A DNA stretch of 51,381 bases from an uncultured Paracoccaceae bacterium (GCA_951812615.1 CATOSU010000016.1:1-51381), one strand, 5' to 3'; counted from the first letter of the stretch, positions 25,016-33,629 are shown. Program-made: numbers and translations. Notes: generated by a model from the letters alone, not told the origin.

Positions 25016-25804
25016 ATGGAAAACCTTGTGGATCTGGAGCGGTATCCGCTGGACCGGCCCGAAAGCGAGAGCTACGCGGAATTGCTGAGGCAGAGCCGGG
25101 CGGAACTGGACCGGAACGGCCTGTTCAACCTGTCGGGTTTCCTGCGGCCGGAGGCTGTGCGTCTGGCGGTGTCAGAGGTTGCCCCGGTTTTGGAGCGGGA
25201 CAGCTTCCGGCATGCGCGCCGGCACAATATCTATTTCCGCGAATCGGTGCCCGGGTTGGCGGCGGACCACCCTGCATTGCGCATGTTCGAGACGGTCAAT
25301 CACACGATCTGTGCCGACCAGATGGCCGGAATGGTCGTGCGGCGCCTGTACGAATGGGCCCCGTTGGCGCGGTTTCTGGCGGCGGCGATGGGCATGCCTG
25401 CGCTGTTTGTCATGGATGATCCGCTGGCCGGGGTGAACACCATGGCCTATCGCGCCGGAGAGGCGCTGAACTGGCATTTTGACGGGGCCGAGTTCACCAC
25501 GACACTGTTGTTGCAGGCGCCGTCGCAGGGCGGCGAATTCGAGTACCGCACGGATCTGCGCGACGATGAAAACCCGAACCACGAGGGTGTGGCCCGGTTG
25601 CTGGACGGGAATGACCCGCAGGTGCGCCGGCTGCGCCTCACGCCCGGGACGCTGAACGTGTTCCGCGGCCGCAATACGCCGCACCGGGTCACGCCGGTGA
25701 CCGGGGCCGATGCACGGATCATTTCGGTGTTTTCATATTTCGACCGGCCGGGCGTCGCCTTTACCGGGGAAGAAAGGGTCGGGTTTTACGGCCGCGCCGG
25801 TTAG
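25016..25804 (+). CDS. 2-oxoglutarate/Fe(II) oxygenase of the HalD/ArpA-like type, hydroxylase-type metal site
   Basis: The 262-residue protein carries a complete facial triad: H154-x-D156 (LNWHFDGAEF) and H223 (TPHRVTPV), with R234 (ADARIISVFSY) as the likely 2-oxoglutarate ligand. The surrounding LLLQAPSQGGEFEYRTDLR and RPGVAFTGEERVGFYGRA segments resemble the family that also contains the BesD/HalD amino-acid halogenases. Those halogenases replace the Asp by a small residue; here the Asp is present, so hydroxylation rather than halogenation is expected. The substrate is possibly a free amino acid (inference). Its stop overlaps the convergent channel gene. Confidence 0.8.
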   Translation: MENLVDLERYPLDRPESESYAELLRQSRAELDRNGLFNLSGFLRPEAVRLAVSEVAPVLERDSFRHARRHNIYFRESVPGLAADHPALRMFETVNHTICADQMAGMVVRRLYEWAPLARFLAAAMGMPALFVMDDPLAGVNTMAYRAGEALNWHFDGAEFTTTLLLQAPSQGGEFEYRTDLRDDENPNHEGVARLLDGNDPQVRRLRLTPGTLNVFRGRNTPHRVTPVTGADARIISVFSYFDRPGVAFTGEERVGFYGRAG

Positions 25805-26877
25805 ATCGGCCAGTTGTTGATCACCATCACCCAGCCGCTCAGCAGCAGGGCCGGAAACGAGAACCGCGAAACCCGATCCAGCCGCAGCGCATGTTTTTCG
25901 CGGCCGGCCAGAACCATTCGTCCGGCAACGAGCGCTTCGACGATGGACAGGAAAATCAGCAGGATTGCCCAGATCACCATCTTGTCGAGGATTGTCAGGT
26001 AGCCGACCGGGGGAAGCTGGCTGCCGATTGCAAAGATGAATGCTATTGCCGTCAGCATCGTTGTTGCGCCGATGCCGATCTGGAATTCGAACCGGCTGGG
26101 CGGCACCCAGAAAATGACCCAGGACATCGCCACGACAAGCGCGAGCAGCAAGATCAGGCGATACACGAAAAACTCGGGATTCCGATCGGCGAAAATTCCG
26201 AGGCTGAGCTTTTGCAACTGCAGGTCAGAGTTTCGGAAACTGTGCGGAGTGACCTCCAGCCGGACACCGTTGATGGACCAGCCTTCGATGTTCAGGCGGT
26301 CGCCGATCCATGTGTTCTGGGTATCGGCAACGAATTCGATCAGGTTGTTCGGTTCCTCCAGAGCGATGAAATCGATCTCGAAAACATGGCTGTCGAACGG
26401 GAATTGGGACAGGTTGTGATAGCTCGACACCGAACCGGTGAATCTCTGGATGTATTCGACCCTGCCGTCCGACGTGATTGAAACCTGATCGCGGGCGTTC
26501 TTGAACGCGACGCGAAGATCATGGGAATTGAGGAGACGGATGCGCGGGAACCAGACTTCGGAAACACCAAAACGGCATCCCGCCTTGGACTGCAGACGCG
26601 GATCCAGCCAGGTCGTGTGGAGGAAGAAGTCGATGTTGATCTGCTGATTCTCGTCGTCGACACCCATGAAATCGACGACGGCAAAAGAGGTTACGACCTC
26701 GGTTTTCTGACCCAGACCGTTTGGCGGGAGGTCGGTGTGCAGATCCGGGGGGAGTTCGCAGGCCTGCAGGTGTTGTGCCCCGAAGATCAGCCCGAAGATC
26801 ATCACAAGCGATGCCCGCAAAACTCTGACCAAGAGACCGGCGGTGCTGTCCGCCTGCTGTTTAACCTTCGAAACCAT
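25801..26877 (-). CDS. Prokaryotic pentameric ligand-gated ion channel (GLIC/ELIC-like)
   Basis: The 358-residue product has a signal peptide (LRASLVMIFGLIFGAQHLQA), an extracellular beta-sandwich domain (about 42-232) with the loop signature FPFDSH (159-164, the region equivalent to the Cys loop but without its cysteine pair), and four membrane helices: M1 about 237-259, M2 about 264-288 (FQIGIGATTMLTAIAFIFAIG, pore lining), M3 about 294-323 and M4 about 340-356. Such channels conduct cations or anions in response to protons, amines or other ligands. It is convergent with the oxygenase gene and downstream of puuD, which starts from a separate promoter region. Confidence 0.9.
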   Translation of the reverse strand: MVSKVKQQADSTAGLLVRVLRASLVMIFGLIFGAQHLQACELPPDLHTDLPPNGLGQKTEVVTSFAVVDFMGVDDENQQINIDFFLHTTWLDPRLQSKAGCRFGVSEVWFPRIRLLNSHDLRVAFKNARDQVSITSDGRVEYIQRFTGSVSSYHNLSQFPFDSHVFEIDFIALEEPNNLIEFVADTQNTWIGDRLNIEGWSINGVRLEVTPHSFRNSDLQLQKLSLGIFADRNPEFFVYRLILLLALVVAMSWVIFWVPPSRFEFQIGIGATTMLTAIAFIFAIGSQLPPVGYLTILDKMVIWAILLIFLSIVEALVAGRMVLAGREKHALRLDRVSRFSFPALLLSGWVMVINNWPI

Positions 26878-26984
26878 ACCGATCCCCGAACACTGCGCCG
26901 GTGACCGGCGTGTTAGAGGTATCGTGGCACGGAACTTTGCCGGCAGGCCAGCGGGAATTGGGATTTGTCGGGGTTTTGTACGTT

Positions 26985-28205
26985 CTATCTGGCGTTGCGG
27001 TACCAGCGGATGACGGCCTTGCGGTCCTCGGGTTCCATGTAGGTGATGTTGGCCGGGGGCATCGCGTGGCTGAGCCCGGCCTGCGTATAGATCGCGCGGG
27101 CGTTGCGTGCGATGTCGCCTTCGGTTTCCAGCAGCACGCCCTTGGGCGCCCAGAGGATGCCTTCCCAGACCGGTTCGCGGGCATGGCACATCGAGCAGCG
27201 TCCCAGCACGATATCGTGCACGTCTTCGAACCCGTCAGCCTGTGCATAGCGTTGTTCGTGCTGCGTCAGTGGGCGGGCTTCGGCCTCTTCCACGCTTTCG
27301 TACATCGGTGCCGTCGAAAGCCAGGCGATGATCAGGAACAGGATCGCCGTGACCGCCCAGGTCCATGTCGGGCGCCCGGTGCGGGCATGCATGGAGTTGA
27401 AGTAATGCCGGATGGTGACGCCCATCAGGAACACAAGGCTGGCGATGATCCAGTTATACTCGGTGGCGAAGGCCAGTGGGTAATGGTTGGACAGCATCAG
27501 GAAGATGACCGGAAGCGTCAGATAGTTGTTATGCGTCGACCGCAGCTTGGCGATCTTGCCGTATTTGGCGTCCGGCGTGCGGCCGGCCTTGAGATCGGCA
27601 ACGACGATGCGTTGATTGGGAATGATGATCAGGAACACGTTGGCGGTCATGATCGTTGCGGTGAAGGCACCGAGATGCAGCATCATGGCGCGCCCGGTGA
27701 AGATCTGGTTGTAGCCCCAGCCCATCGCCACCAGCAGCACGAACAGCAGGACCATCAGGACAGTGGGGTGTTCGCCAAGCGGGCTTTTGCAGAGAAAGTC
27801 ATACACGATCCAGCCGATCGTGAGCGAGGCGGCAGAGATCGCGATGCCCTGCCACAGCGCAAGATCAGCCTTTTCGGCGTCGAGCAGGTACAATTCCCCC
27901 CCGACCCAGTAGACCATCATCAGCAGCGCCACGCCGCTGAGCCATGTCGAATAGCTTTCCCATTTGAACCATGTCAGGTGTTCGGGCATGCGTTCGGGCG
28001 CGACCAGGTATTTCTGAATGTGGTAGAACCCGCCGCCATGGACCTGCCATTCTTCGCCGTCGGCAGGGCCGTCGATGTCGCGGTTCAGGCCCAGATCAAG
28101 GGCGATGAAGTAGAACGAGGACCCGATCCAGGCCATCGCCGTGATCACGTGCAGCCAGCGCGCTGCGAATTCCAGCCAGTCCCAGAAAACGGTCAGATCA
28201 TACAT
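26985..28205 (-). CDS. puuD: Membrane urate oxidase (urate hydroxylase) PuuD with C-terminal cytochrome c domain
   Basis: The 406-residue protein has about eight membrane helices beginning with RWLHVITAMAWIGSSFYF, conserved His residues (LHVITAM, NNYLTLPVIFLMLSNHYPL), and a C-terminal haem-binding motif CSMCH followed by the Met-containing AMPPANITYM. This is the architecture of PuuD, which oxidises urate to 5-hydroxyisourate and passes electrons to a respiratory chain through its own cytochrome c. It is divergent from a LysR gene across a 94-bp gap that contains a LysR-type dyad, and it opens the urate pathway encoded by the surrounding genes. Confidence 0.94.
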   Translation of the reverse strand: MYDLTVFWDWLEFAARWLHVITAMAWIGSSFYFIALDLGLNRDIDGPADGEEWQVHGGGFYHIQKYLVAPERMPEHLTWFKWESYSTWLSGVALLMMVYWVGGELYLLDAEKADLALWQGIAISAASLTIGWIVYDFLCKSPLGEHPTVLMVLLFVLLVAMGWGYNQIFTGRAMMLHLGAFTATIMTANVFLIIIPNQRIVVADLKAGRTPDAKYGKIAKLRSTHNNYLTLPVIFLMLSNHYPLAFATEYNWIIASLVFLMGVTIRHYFNSMHARTGRPTWTWAVTAILFLIIAWLSTAPMYESVEEAEARPLTQHEQRYAQADGFEDVHDIVLGRCSMCHAREPVWEGILWAPKGVLLETEGDIARNARAIYTQAGLSHAMPPANITYMEPEDRKAVIRWYRNAR

Positions 28206-28259
28206 TTGGGGCTCCGTTCTGCTGCCGCGCACACTAGGCACACCGGTGATTTTTCGGTA

Positions 28260-28276
28260 TTGCCATATATTGTCAA
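28260..28276. promoter_or_regulatory. LysR-type operator candidate between puuD and the LysR gene
   Basis: TTGCCATATATTGTCAA is an interrupted palindrome of the form TTG-N-CA-N5-TG-N-CAA. It lies 24 bp before the LysR start and 55 bp before puuD. A related half-site, TATTGCCGATAG, occurs on the minus strand in the uraH/puuE divergent region. Confidence 0.5.
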
Positions 28277-28299
28277 ACTCATTCAAAAATCGCGGAACA

Positions 28300-29229
28300 A
28301 TGTCCTATCTCGACAACATCCGGACCTTCGTGCGTGTCTATGAATTGGGCAGTATGTCGGCGGCCGGCCGCGATCTGCGCATTTCGCCGGCAGTGACATC
28401 GGCGCGGATTTCGCAGCTGGAAGACCATCTGGGCGTGCGGCTGTTTCAGCGGACCACGCGGAACCTGAGTGCGACCGAGCAGGGTGAAGCGTTCTATTCC
28501 GGGGCCTGCACGGTGCTGGATGCCGTGGACGAGGCCGAGGCCCGGGTTGTCGACCTGACGGAGAACCCGCGCGGGTCGCTTTATGTATCGGCACCGCTGG
28601 GGATGGGGCGGCGGCTGATTGCGCCGCATGTTCCCGGGTTTCTGGCCGAGTATCCCGAGATTTCGGTCCGGCTGAGGCTGACAGACCGCACCGTGGACCT
28701 GACGTCAGAGGGGCTGGATCTGGCCTTTTTCCTTGGACAGCCCGAGGACAGCACGCTGAGGATCCGCAAGATTTCGGATTGCCGGAGGGTGCTGTGTGCC
28801 GCGCCGTCTTACGTGGCAGAGCGGGGCATGCCGGAAACCGGCCACGATCTGGTGCGCAACAGGCATGAATGCCTGAACCTGCGCTATCCCGGCGCGGCAG
28901 AGTTTCAGTGGCGGTTGGAAACCGCGGACGGCCCGCAACGCTTTGCCGTGTCGGGTCGGCATGAATGCGATGATGGCGACGTGCTGACCGACTGGGCGCT
29001 GGCCGGACAGGGCGTGGTGATGAAACCGGTTTTCGAGGTGGCTGATCATCTGAATTCCGGCGTGCTGGTCCCGGTGGCCACGCAAACCCCGCCGGTTCCG
29101 GTGCAAATGGCGTGTCTTTACACACATCGCCGGCATCAGGATCCGAAAACGCGGCTGTTCATGGAATTCATGATCGACCGTGTCGGGGCCGCTGTGCGCA
29201 AGGCCGAGGCCCGCGTCAGCAGGGCCTGA
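28300..29229 (+). CDS. LysR-family transcriptional regulator of the urate cluster
   Basis: The 309-residue protein has the N-terminal LysR helix-turn-helix (YLDNIRTFVRVYELGSMSAAGRDLRISPAVTSARISQLEDHLGVRLFQRTTR) and a periplasmic-binding-like effector domain (about 90-300). It is divergent from puuD and converges on uraH. By position it is the probable activator or repressor of urate catabolism, with urate or a pathway intermediate as effector (inference). The ATG at 28300 gives the standard LysR N-terminus; longer upstream frames are not supported. Confidence 0.9.
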   Translation: MSYLDNIRTFVRVYELGSMSAAGRDLRISPAVTSARISQLEDHLGVRLFQRTTRNLSATEQGEAFYSGACTVLDAVDEAEARVVDLTENPRGSLYVSAPLGMGRRLIAPHVPGFLAEYPEISVRLRLTDRTVDLTSEGLDLAFFLGQPEDSTLRIRKISDCRRVLCAAPSYVAERGMPETGHDLVRNRHECLNLRYPGAAEFQWRLETADGPQRFAVSGRHECDDGDVLTDWALAGQGVVMKPVFEVADHLNSGVLVPVATQTPPVPVQMACLYTHRRHQDPKTRLFMEFMIDRVGAAVRKAEARVSRA

Positions 29230-29259
29230 CCTGTGCGGGTGTCTTCACGCCGTTCGGGA

Positions 29260-29613
29260 TCAGCTGCCCCTGTACGTGCTGAACCCGAAGGGCGAGAGCA
29301 GGAGGGGCACGTGATAATGGCTGTGTTCGGACATCCCGAACCGGATTGGCACCTGATCGAGGAACAGCGGGTCCTCGGTGGCCTGACCGGTGGCGCGCAG
29401 GTAATCGCCGGCGTGAAAGATCAGTTCATATGTCCCGGTGGCAAAGCTGTCCTGCGGGAGGATCGGGCTGTCGGTCCGGCCGTCGGAATTGGTTTCCATC
29501 GCCACGACCATCTCGCGGGCGTCGCCGGACAGCCGGTACAGTTCAATCCTGAGCCCGCCCGCCGGGCAGCCGCGGGCGGTATCCAGCACGTGGGTGGTGA
29601 GAAATCCGGTCAT
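29260..29613 (-). CDS. uraH: 5-hydroxyisourate hydrolase (transthyretin-like)
   Basis: The 117-residue protein shows all family marks: TTHVLDTARGCPA at the start, YELIFHAGDYL in the middle, SHYHVPLLLSPFGFSTYRGS at the end. The terminal YRGS and the His residues form the active site. It converts 5-hydroxyisourate to OHCU, the step after PuuD. AAGGAG precedes the ATG. It is divergent from the puuE fusion gene, which performs the next two steps. Confidence 0.96.
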   Translation of the reverse strand: MTGFLTTHVLDTARGCPAGGLRIELYRLSGDAREMVVAMETNSDGRTDSPILPQDSFATGTYELIFHAGDYLRATGQATEDPLFLDQVPIRFGMSEHSHYHVPLLLSPFGFSTYRGS

Positions 29614-29702
29614 GGGGGTCTCCTTTGTTCCGGTGATGCCGCAACCGGGACGCCGCTGCAAACCTGTCCTGCTTGACAGAGTATCTGAGGTTTTTTGAAA
29701 AA

Positions 29703-29714
29703 CTATCGGCAATA
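29703..29714 (-). promoter_or_regulatory. Half-site resembling the puuD/LysR operator, in the uraH-puuE divergent region
   Basis: On the minus strand TATTGCCGATAG matches TATTGCCATATA of the puuD/LysR intergenic dyad over TATTGCC and the following A/T-rich part. It lies between the divergent starts of uraH and puuE, so one LysR protein could control both promoters. A TTGACA hexamer (29673-29678) nearby is a possible -35 element for puuE. Confidence 0.4.
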
Positions 29715-29750
29715 ATTGAATAGAACGGATCAAACCGTCAGGAGACTGGG

Positions 29751-31163
29751 ATGCAGCGTTACCCCCGCGACATGATCGGCTATGGAGCCAACCCGCCCGA
29801 CCCGCAATGGCCGGGTGGTGCAAAGATCGCCTTGCAGATCGTGCTGAACTACGAAGAAGGCGGCGAAAACTGTGTTTTGCACGGCGATGCGGCATCCGAA
29901 GCCTTCCTGTCGGAAATCGTCGGGGCGGCGCCGTGGCCGGGGCAGCGGCACTGGAACATGGAAAGCATCTATGAATACGGCGCACGTGCCGGGTTCTGGC
30001 GGCTGCACCGGTTGATGGCGGACCTGCCGGTCACGGTTTACGGCGTGGCGACGGCGCTGGCCCGGTCGCCCGAACAGGTGGCGGCGATGAAGTCTGCGGG
30101 CTGGGAAATTGCCAGCCACGGGCTGAAATGGATCGAGTACAAGGACGCGACAGAAGACGCCGAGCGGGCGGACATGGCCGAGGCCATCCGCCTGCATACC
30201 GAGGTTGTCGGGGAACGGCCACGCGGCTGGTACACCGGACGCTGTTCGGAAAACACGGTTCGGTTGGCCGGTGAGGAAGGCGGGTTTGCCTATGTGGCGG
30301 ATGCCTATGACGACGATCTGCCCTACTGGACCCGTACGGGCGACCGTGATCAGCTCATCGTGCCCTACACGCTGGATGCCAACGACATGCGCTTTGCCAC
30401 GCCGCAGGGGTTCAATTCCGGTGACCAGTTCTGTGCCTATCTCTGCGACAGTTTCGATGCGCTTTATGCCGAAGGAATGGGCGGGGCGCCCAAAATGATG
30501 TCGGTCGGTCTGCATTGCCGTCTGGTCGGGCGGCCGGGCCGGGTCCGGGCGCTAGAGCGGTTTCTGGACCATGTCCGGGGGCATTCGGATGTATGGTTCG
30601 CAACCCGGTTGCAGATCGCCAGACATTGGGCAGAGACCCATCCGCCGGTGGCGCGGGTCCGGCCGTCGGAAATGGCGCTGGAGGCTTTCGTGTCGGCCTA
30701 TGGTGGGGTGTTCGAACATTCGCCCTGGATCGCGGAGCGCGCGCATGCGCTGGAACTGGGTCCGGCCCATGACACCGCCGTCGGCGTTCGCAGCGCACTG
30801 GCCCGGGTGTTCCGGTCGGCCACGGCGGAGGAACGGCTGGGCGTATTGCGGGCGCATCCGGATCTGGCCGGCAAGCTGGCGGCGGCGAAACGGCTGACGG
30901 CAGAAAGCAGTGCAGAGCAGGCCGGGGCCGGGCTGGATGCGCTGACGGATGAGGAGCGGCACACGTTCACCGAGCTCAACAAGGCCTACACGGACAAGTT
31001 TGGTTTTCCCTTCATCATCGCCGTGCGTGATCACGACAAGGCGTCAATTTTGAAGGCTTTTCAATGGCGTATCGGGAATGAGGCCGAGGCGGAGTTTGCC
31101 GAGGCCTGTCGTCAGGTCGAACGGATTGCCGAGTTCCGCCTGCGCGATCTGTTGCCGTCGTGA
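29751..31163 (+). CDS. puuE: Bifunctional allantoinase PuuE / OHCU decarboxylase
   Basis: Residues about 1-300 are a polysaccharide-deacetylase-like domain (YPRDMIGYGANPPDPQWPGGAKIALQIVLNYEEGGE start, WEIASHGLKWIEY), which is the cofactor-free allantoinase PuuE. Residues about 310-470 are an OHCU decarboxylase domain (FVSAYGGVFEHSPWIAERA, LGVLRAHPDLAGKLA, FGFPFIIAVRDHDKASIL). The decarboxylase makes (S)-allantoin, the substrate of the allantoinase half. This fusion is known in alphaproteobacteria. It overlaps allA by 4 bp (GTGA). Confidence 0.95.
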   Translation: MQRYPRDMIGYGANPPDPQWPGGAKIALQIVLNYEEGGENCVLHGDAASEAFLSEIVGAAPWPGQRHWNMESIYEYGARAGFWRLHRLMADLPVTVYGVATALARSPEQVAAMKSAGWEIASHGLKWIEYKDATEDAERADMAEAIRLHTEVVGERPRGWYTGRCSENTVRLAGEEGGFAYVADAYDDDLPYWTRTGDRDQLIVPYTLDANDMRFATPQGFNSGDQFCAYLCDSFDALYAEGMGGAPKMMSVGLHCRLVGRPGRVRALERFLDHVRGHSDVWFATRLQIARHWAETHPPVARVRPSEMALEAFVSAYGGVFEHSPWIAERAHALELGPAHDTAVGVRSALARVFRSATAEERLGVLRAHPDLAGKLAAAKRLTAESSAEQAGAGLDALTDEERHTFTELNKAYTDKFGFPFIIAVRDHDKASILKAFQWRIGNEAEAEFAEACRQVERIAEFRLRDLLPS

Positions 31164-31645
31164 CGCGCATTGCAATCGAACCGCTGACCCGGGCGGGTTT
31201 TTCGCCGTTCGGGGATGTGCTGGACTTTGACGGGGACCCGGACCGGATCATCAACCAGGGTAAGTGCGGGCGCTACCATGACCGGGCGCGGCTGGATTTC
31301 GGGGACGGCCGGGCCGGGATCAGCCTGTTTGACGCCGAACCGCGGACGTTGCCGTACCGGCTGGAGATGATGGAGCGCCATCCTGACGGAAGTCAGGCGT
31401 TCGTGCCGATGACGCAAAATCCGTTTCTGGTTATTGTAGCACCGGATGACGGCGGGGCACCGGGGCGTCCGCGCGCCTTTGAAACCGCGCCCGGACAGGC
31501 GGTCAATGTCCATCGCGGCATGTGGCACGGGGTTCTGACCCCGCTGGCCGCGCCGGGGGTTTTCGCCGTGATCGACCGGATCGGTGCGGGCACGAACCTT
31601 GAAGAATTCTGGTTTGACGAGGCTTACGTCGTCGGGTCGGGATAA
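31160..31645 (+). CDS. allA: Ureidoglycolate lyase
   Basis: The 161-residue protein matches the AllA cupin family: IEPLTRAGFSPFGDVLDFDG start, the substrate-binding SLFDAEPRTLPYRLEMMERHPDGSQAFVPM, and NVHRGMWHGVLTPL with catalytic His. It cleaves ureidoglycolate to glyoxylate and urea. The start is a GTG overlapping the puuE stop, so it is cotranslated. The glyoxylate produced could be transaminated to glycine, which connects loosely to the riboswitch-controlled gcv operon 3.7 kb away. Confidence 0.94.
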   Translation: MTRIAIEPLTRAGFSPFGDVLDFDGDPDRIINQGKCGRYHDRARLDFGDGRAGISLFDAEPRTLPYRLEMMERHPDGSQAFVPMTQNPFLVIVAPDDGGAPGRPRAFETAPGQAVNVHRGMWHGVLTPLAAPGVFAVIDRIGAGTNLEEFWFDEAYVVGSG

Positions 31646-31711
31646 GGCGAGGGAGGCGGGCCGGGCCGGCCTGCTCTCCGATACCGAAGCAAAACAAGGA
31701 GAACACTCGGT

Positions 31712-33124
31712 ATGTCTGACAGTTCAATAGGGACAGCGGAACAACTCAGGGACCCGGATTACACGCCGGCCCTGCACAAGGCGGTGCCGCTGGGTATTCA
31801 GCACGTGCTGGCAATGTTCGTGTCGAACGTGACGCCGGCGATCATCATTTCCGGGGCGGCGGGTTTTGGCTTTGGCTCTGATGCCGGGGCGCAGGGTTTC
31901 CCCGACATGACTTACTTGATCCAGATGTCGATGCTGTTTGCCGGTATCGCCACCCTGTTTCAGACAATCGGCATGGGCCCGGTCGGGGCCCGGTTGCCGA
32001 TCGTTCAGGGCACATCCTTTGCGTTCATCCCGATCATGATCCCGCTGGTGGCGGGTAAGGGTGTGGATGCTCTGCCGGTATTGTTCGGGGGTGTTTTGCT
32101 GGGTGGCCTGTTCCACGCGCTGCTTGGGACGGTGATCGGCAGGATCCGGTTCGCGCTGCCGCCGCTGGTGACGGGGCTGGTGGTGATGATGATCGGTCTG
32201 GCGCTGGTCAAGGTCGGGATCCAGTATGCCGCCGGGGGCATCCCGGCGATCGACAAACCGGAATACGGGTCGCTGCTGAACTGGTCGGCGGCGTTGGTGG
32301 TGATCGTGGTAACGCTGGCATTGAAGTTCTTTGCCCGCGGCATGATCGCCGTATCGGCCGTGGTGATCGGCATTGCGGTCGGATATCTCTATGCGCTCGC
32401 GGTCGGCATGGTCACGGTTGATGCGATCTCGGGCAGCTGGGGGCGTTCGGCGGCTTTCGCCTTGCCGATACCGTTCAAATACGGATTCGAGTTTTCGCTG
32501 GCGGCGCTGATCGGGTTCTGCCTGATGGCGTTCGTGTCCGCGGTGGAGACCGTTGGCGATGTCAGCGGGATCACCAAGGGCGGTGCGGGCCGTGAGGCGA
32601 CCGAGGAAGAAATTCAGGGCGCCACCTATGCTGACGGTGTGGGAACCGCCGTGGCGGGCATCTTTGGCGGTTTGCCGAATACCTCGTTCAGCCAGAATGT
32701 CGGGCTGATCGCGATGACCGGGGTGATGAGCCGTCACGTGGTGACCGTCGGCGCGCTGTTCCTGATCCTGTGCGGGCTGGTGCCGAAGGTCGGCGCGGTG
32801 ATCCGCACGATCCCGATCGAGGTGCTGGGCGGCGGCGTGATCGTCATGTTTGGTATGGTCGTGGCTGCAGGTGTTTCGATGCTGGCAGACGTGAACTGGA
32901 ACCGCCGCAACATGGTGATCTTTGCCATCGCTTTGTCTATCGGGCTGGGCCTGCAACTGGACCCGAAGGCGGTTCAGTACCTGCCCGACACGCTGCGTAT
33001 CCTGATGACGTCCGGATTGCTGCCGGTCGCGCTGATCGCCATCGTGCTGAACCTGATCCTGCCCGAGGATCTGGCCGAGGAAGCCACGGAAGAGGTTTCA
33101 GGCGGGATGTCGGGGCAGAACTGA
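31712..33124 (+). CDS. NCS2-family nucleobase permease, probably for urate/xanthine
   Basis: The 470-residue membrane protein has the NCS2 signatures: the QH motif in LGIQHVLAMFVSNVTPA, and the QNVGLIAMTGVMSRH motif after TM9/TM10. About 14 hydrophobic helices are seen. In NCS2, UacT/UapA-type members carry urate and xanthine by H+ symport. The gene lies 66 bp after allA, in line with puuE-allA, so urate import is the natural role (inference from context). No lesions. Confidence 0.92.
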   Translation: MSDSSIGTAEQLRDPDYTPALHKAVPLGIQHVLAMFVSNVTPAIIISGAAGFGFGSDAGAQGFPDMTYLIQMSMLFAGIATLFQTIGMGPVGARLPIVQGTSFAFIPIMIPLVAGKGVDALPVLFGGVLLGGLFHALLGTVIGRIRFALPPLVTGLVVMMIGLALVKVGIQYAAGGIPAIDKPEYGSLLNWSAALVVIVVTLALKFFARGMIAVSAVVIGIAVGYLYALAVGMVTVDAISGSWGRSAAFALPIPFKYGFEFSLAALIGFCLMAFVSAVETVGDVSGITKGGAGREATEEEIQGATYADGVGTAVAGIFGGLPNTSFSQNVGLIAMTGVMSRHVVTVGALFLILCGLVPKVGAVIRTIPIEVLGGGVIVMFGMVVAAGVSMLADVNWNRRNMVIFAIALSIGLGLQLDPKAVQYLPDTLRILMTSGLLPVALIAIVLNLILPEDLAEEATEEVSGGMSGQN

Positions 33125-33140
33125 GATCTCAGGCAACAGA

Positions 33141-33165
33141 CCGGCGTCCCCTTCGGGGGCGCCGG
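33141..33165. terminator. Stem-loop with TTCG loop between convergent genes
   Basis: CCGGCGTCCCC-TTCG-less loop-GGGGCGCCGG forms an 11-bp stem with one G-U wobble capped by a C(UUCG)G tetraloop. It lies between the permease stop and the convergent lipoprotein stop. There is no T run on either strand, so it may need Rho or act as an mRNA 3' stabiliser. Confidence 0.5.
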
Positions 33166-33182
33166 GACGCACCCGGGACCGG

Positions 33183-33551
33183 TCAGTAAACCGGCGGATA
33201 GTCGATCAGAACCTGATCGCTCAGCCCGTCGGGATTTGCGCTGCAATCCATCTGAGCAATGAAGTGGTCTGACACATTGCGGTACAGAGTCGACCGGATC
33301 GTTTTGCACCCGGTTGCAGATTCCAGCGCGGCGATGGCCTGAGAAGTCTTGGTCCGCGCCGGCGGGCCAAACAGGAAAAACTGGGTCTGATCGCGGACCG
33401 CGCGGAAATAGGCCGGGTCGCTGGCGATCTGGTGGACGGTCCATTGCCGGTCCAGAACCTCCACCGTCTGATCCGGTCCGGCCACAAGGTATCGCGGATG
33501 GGATTCGCAGGCGGCCAGCAAAACAGGCAGGGCGAGCAGCAGGTATCTCAT
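33183..33551 (-). CDS. Small lipoprotein of unknown function
   Basis: A 122-residue protein with a lipoprotein signal peptide (MRYLLLALPVLLAAC, lipobox LAAC with Cys15). The mature part contains TVEVLDRQWTVHQIASDPAYFRAVRDQTQFFLFGPPARTKT and a further Cys pair. No named family is recognised. GGAGA precedes the ATG. It lies between the urate permease and allE but nothing shows a role in urate use. Confidence 0.75.
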   Translation of the reverse strand: MRYLLLALPVLLAACESHPRYLVAGPDQTVEVLDRQWTVHQIASDPAYFRAVRDQTQFFLFGPPARTKTSQAIAALESATGCKTIRSTLYRNVSDHFIAQMDCSANPDGLSDQVLIDYPPVY

Positions 33552-33629
33552 CACCGGTCTCCGTGGGCGGGCAGTATTTGCCGCCCAAGCTATCTTATTC
33601 GGCAGGTTCTGCAACCCGGTGCAGCAGCG

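Noticed and set aside
31724-32956. Leftward frame of 410 codons opposite the urate permease
   Set aside because: Asp/His/Arg-rich shadow of a membrane protein gene.
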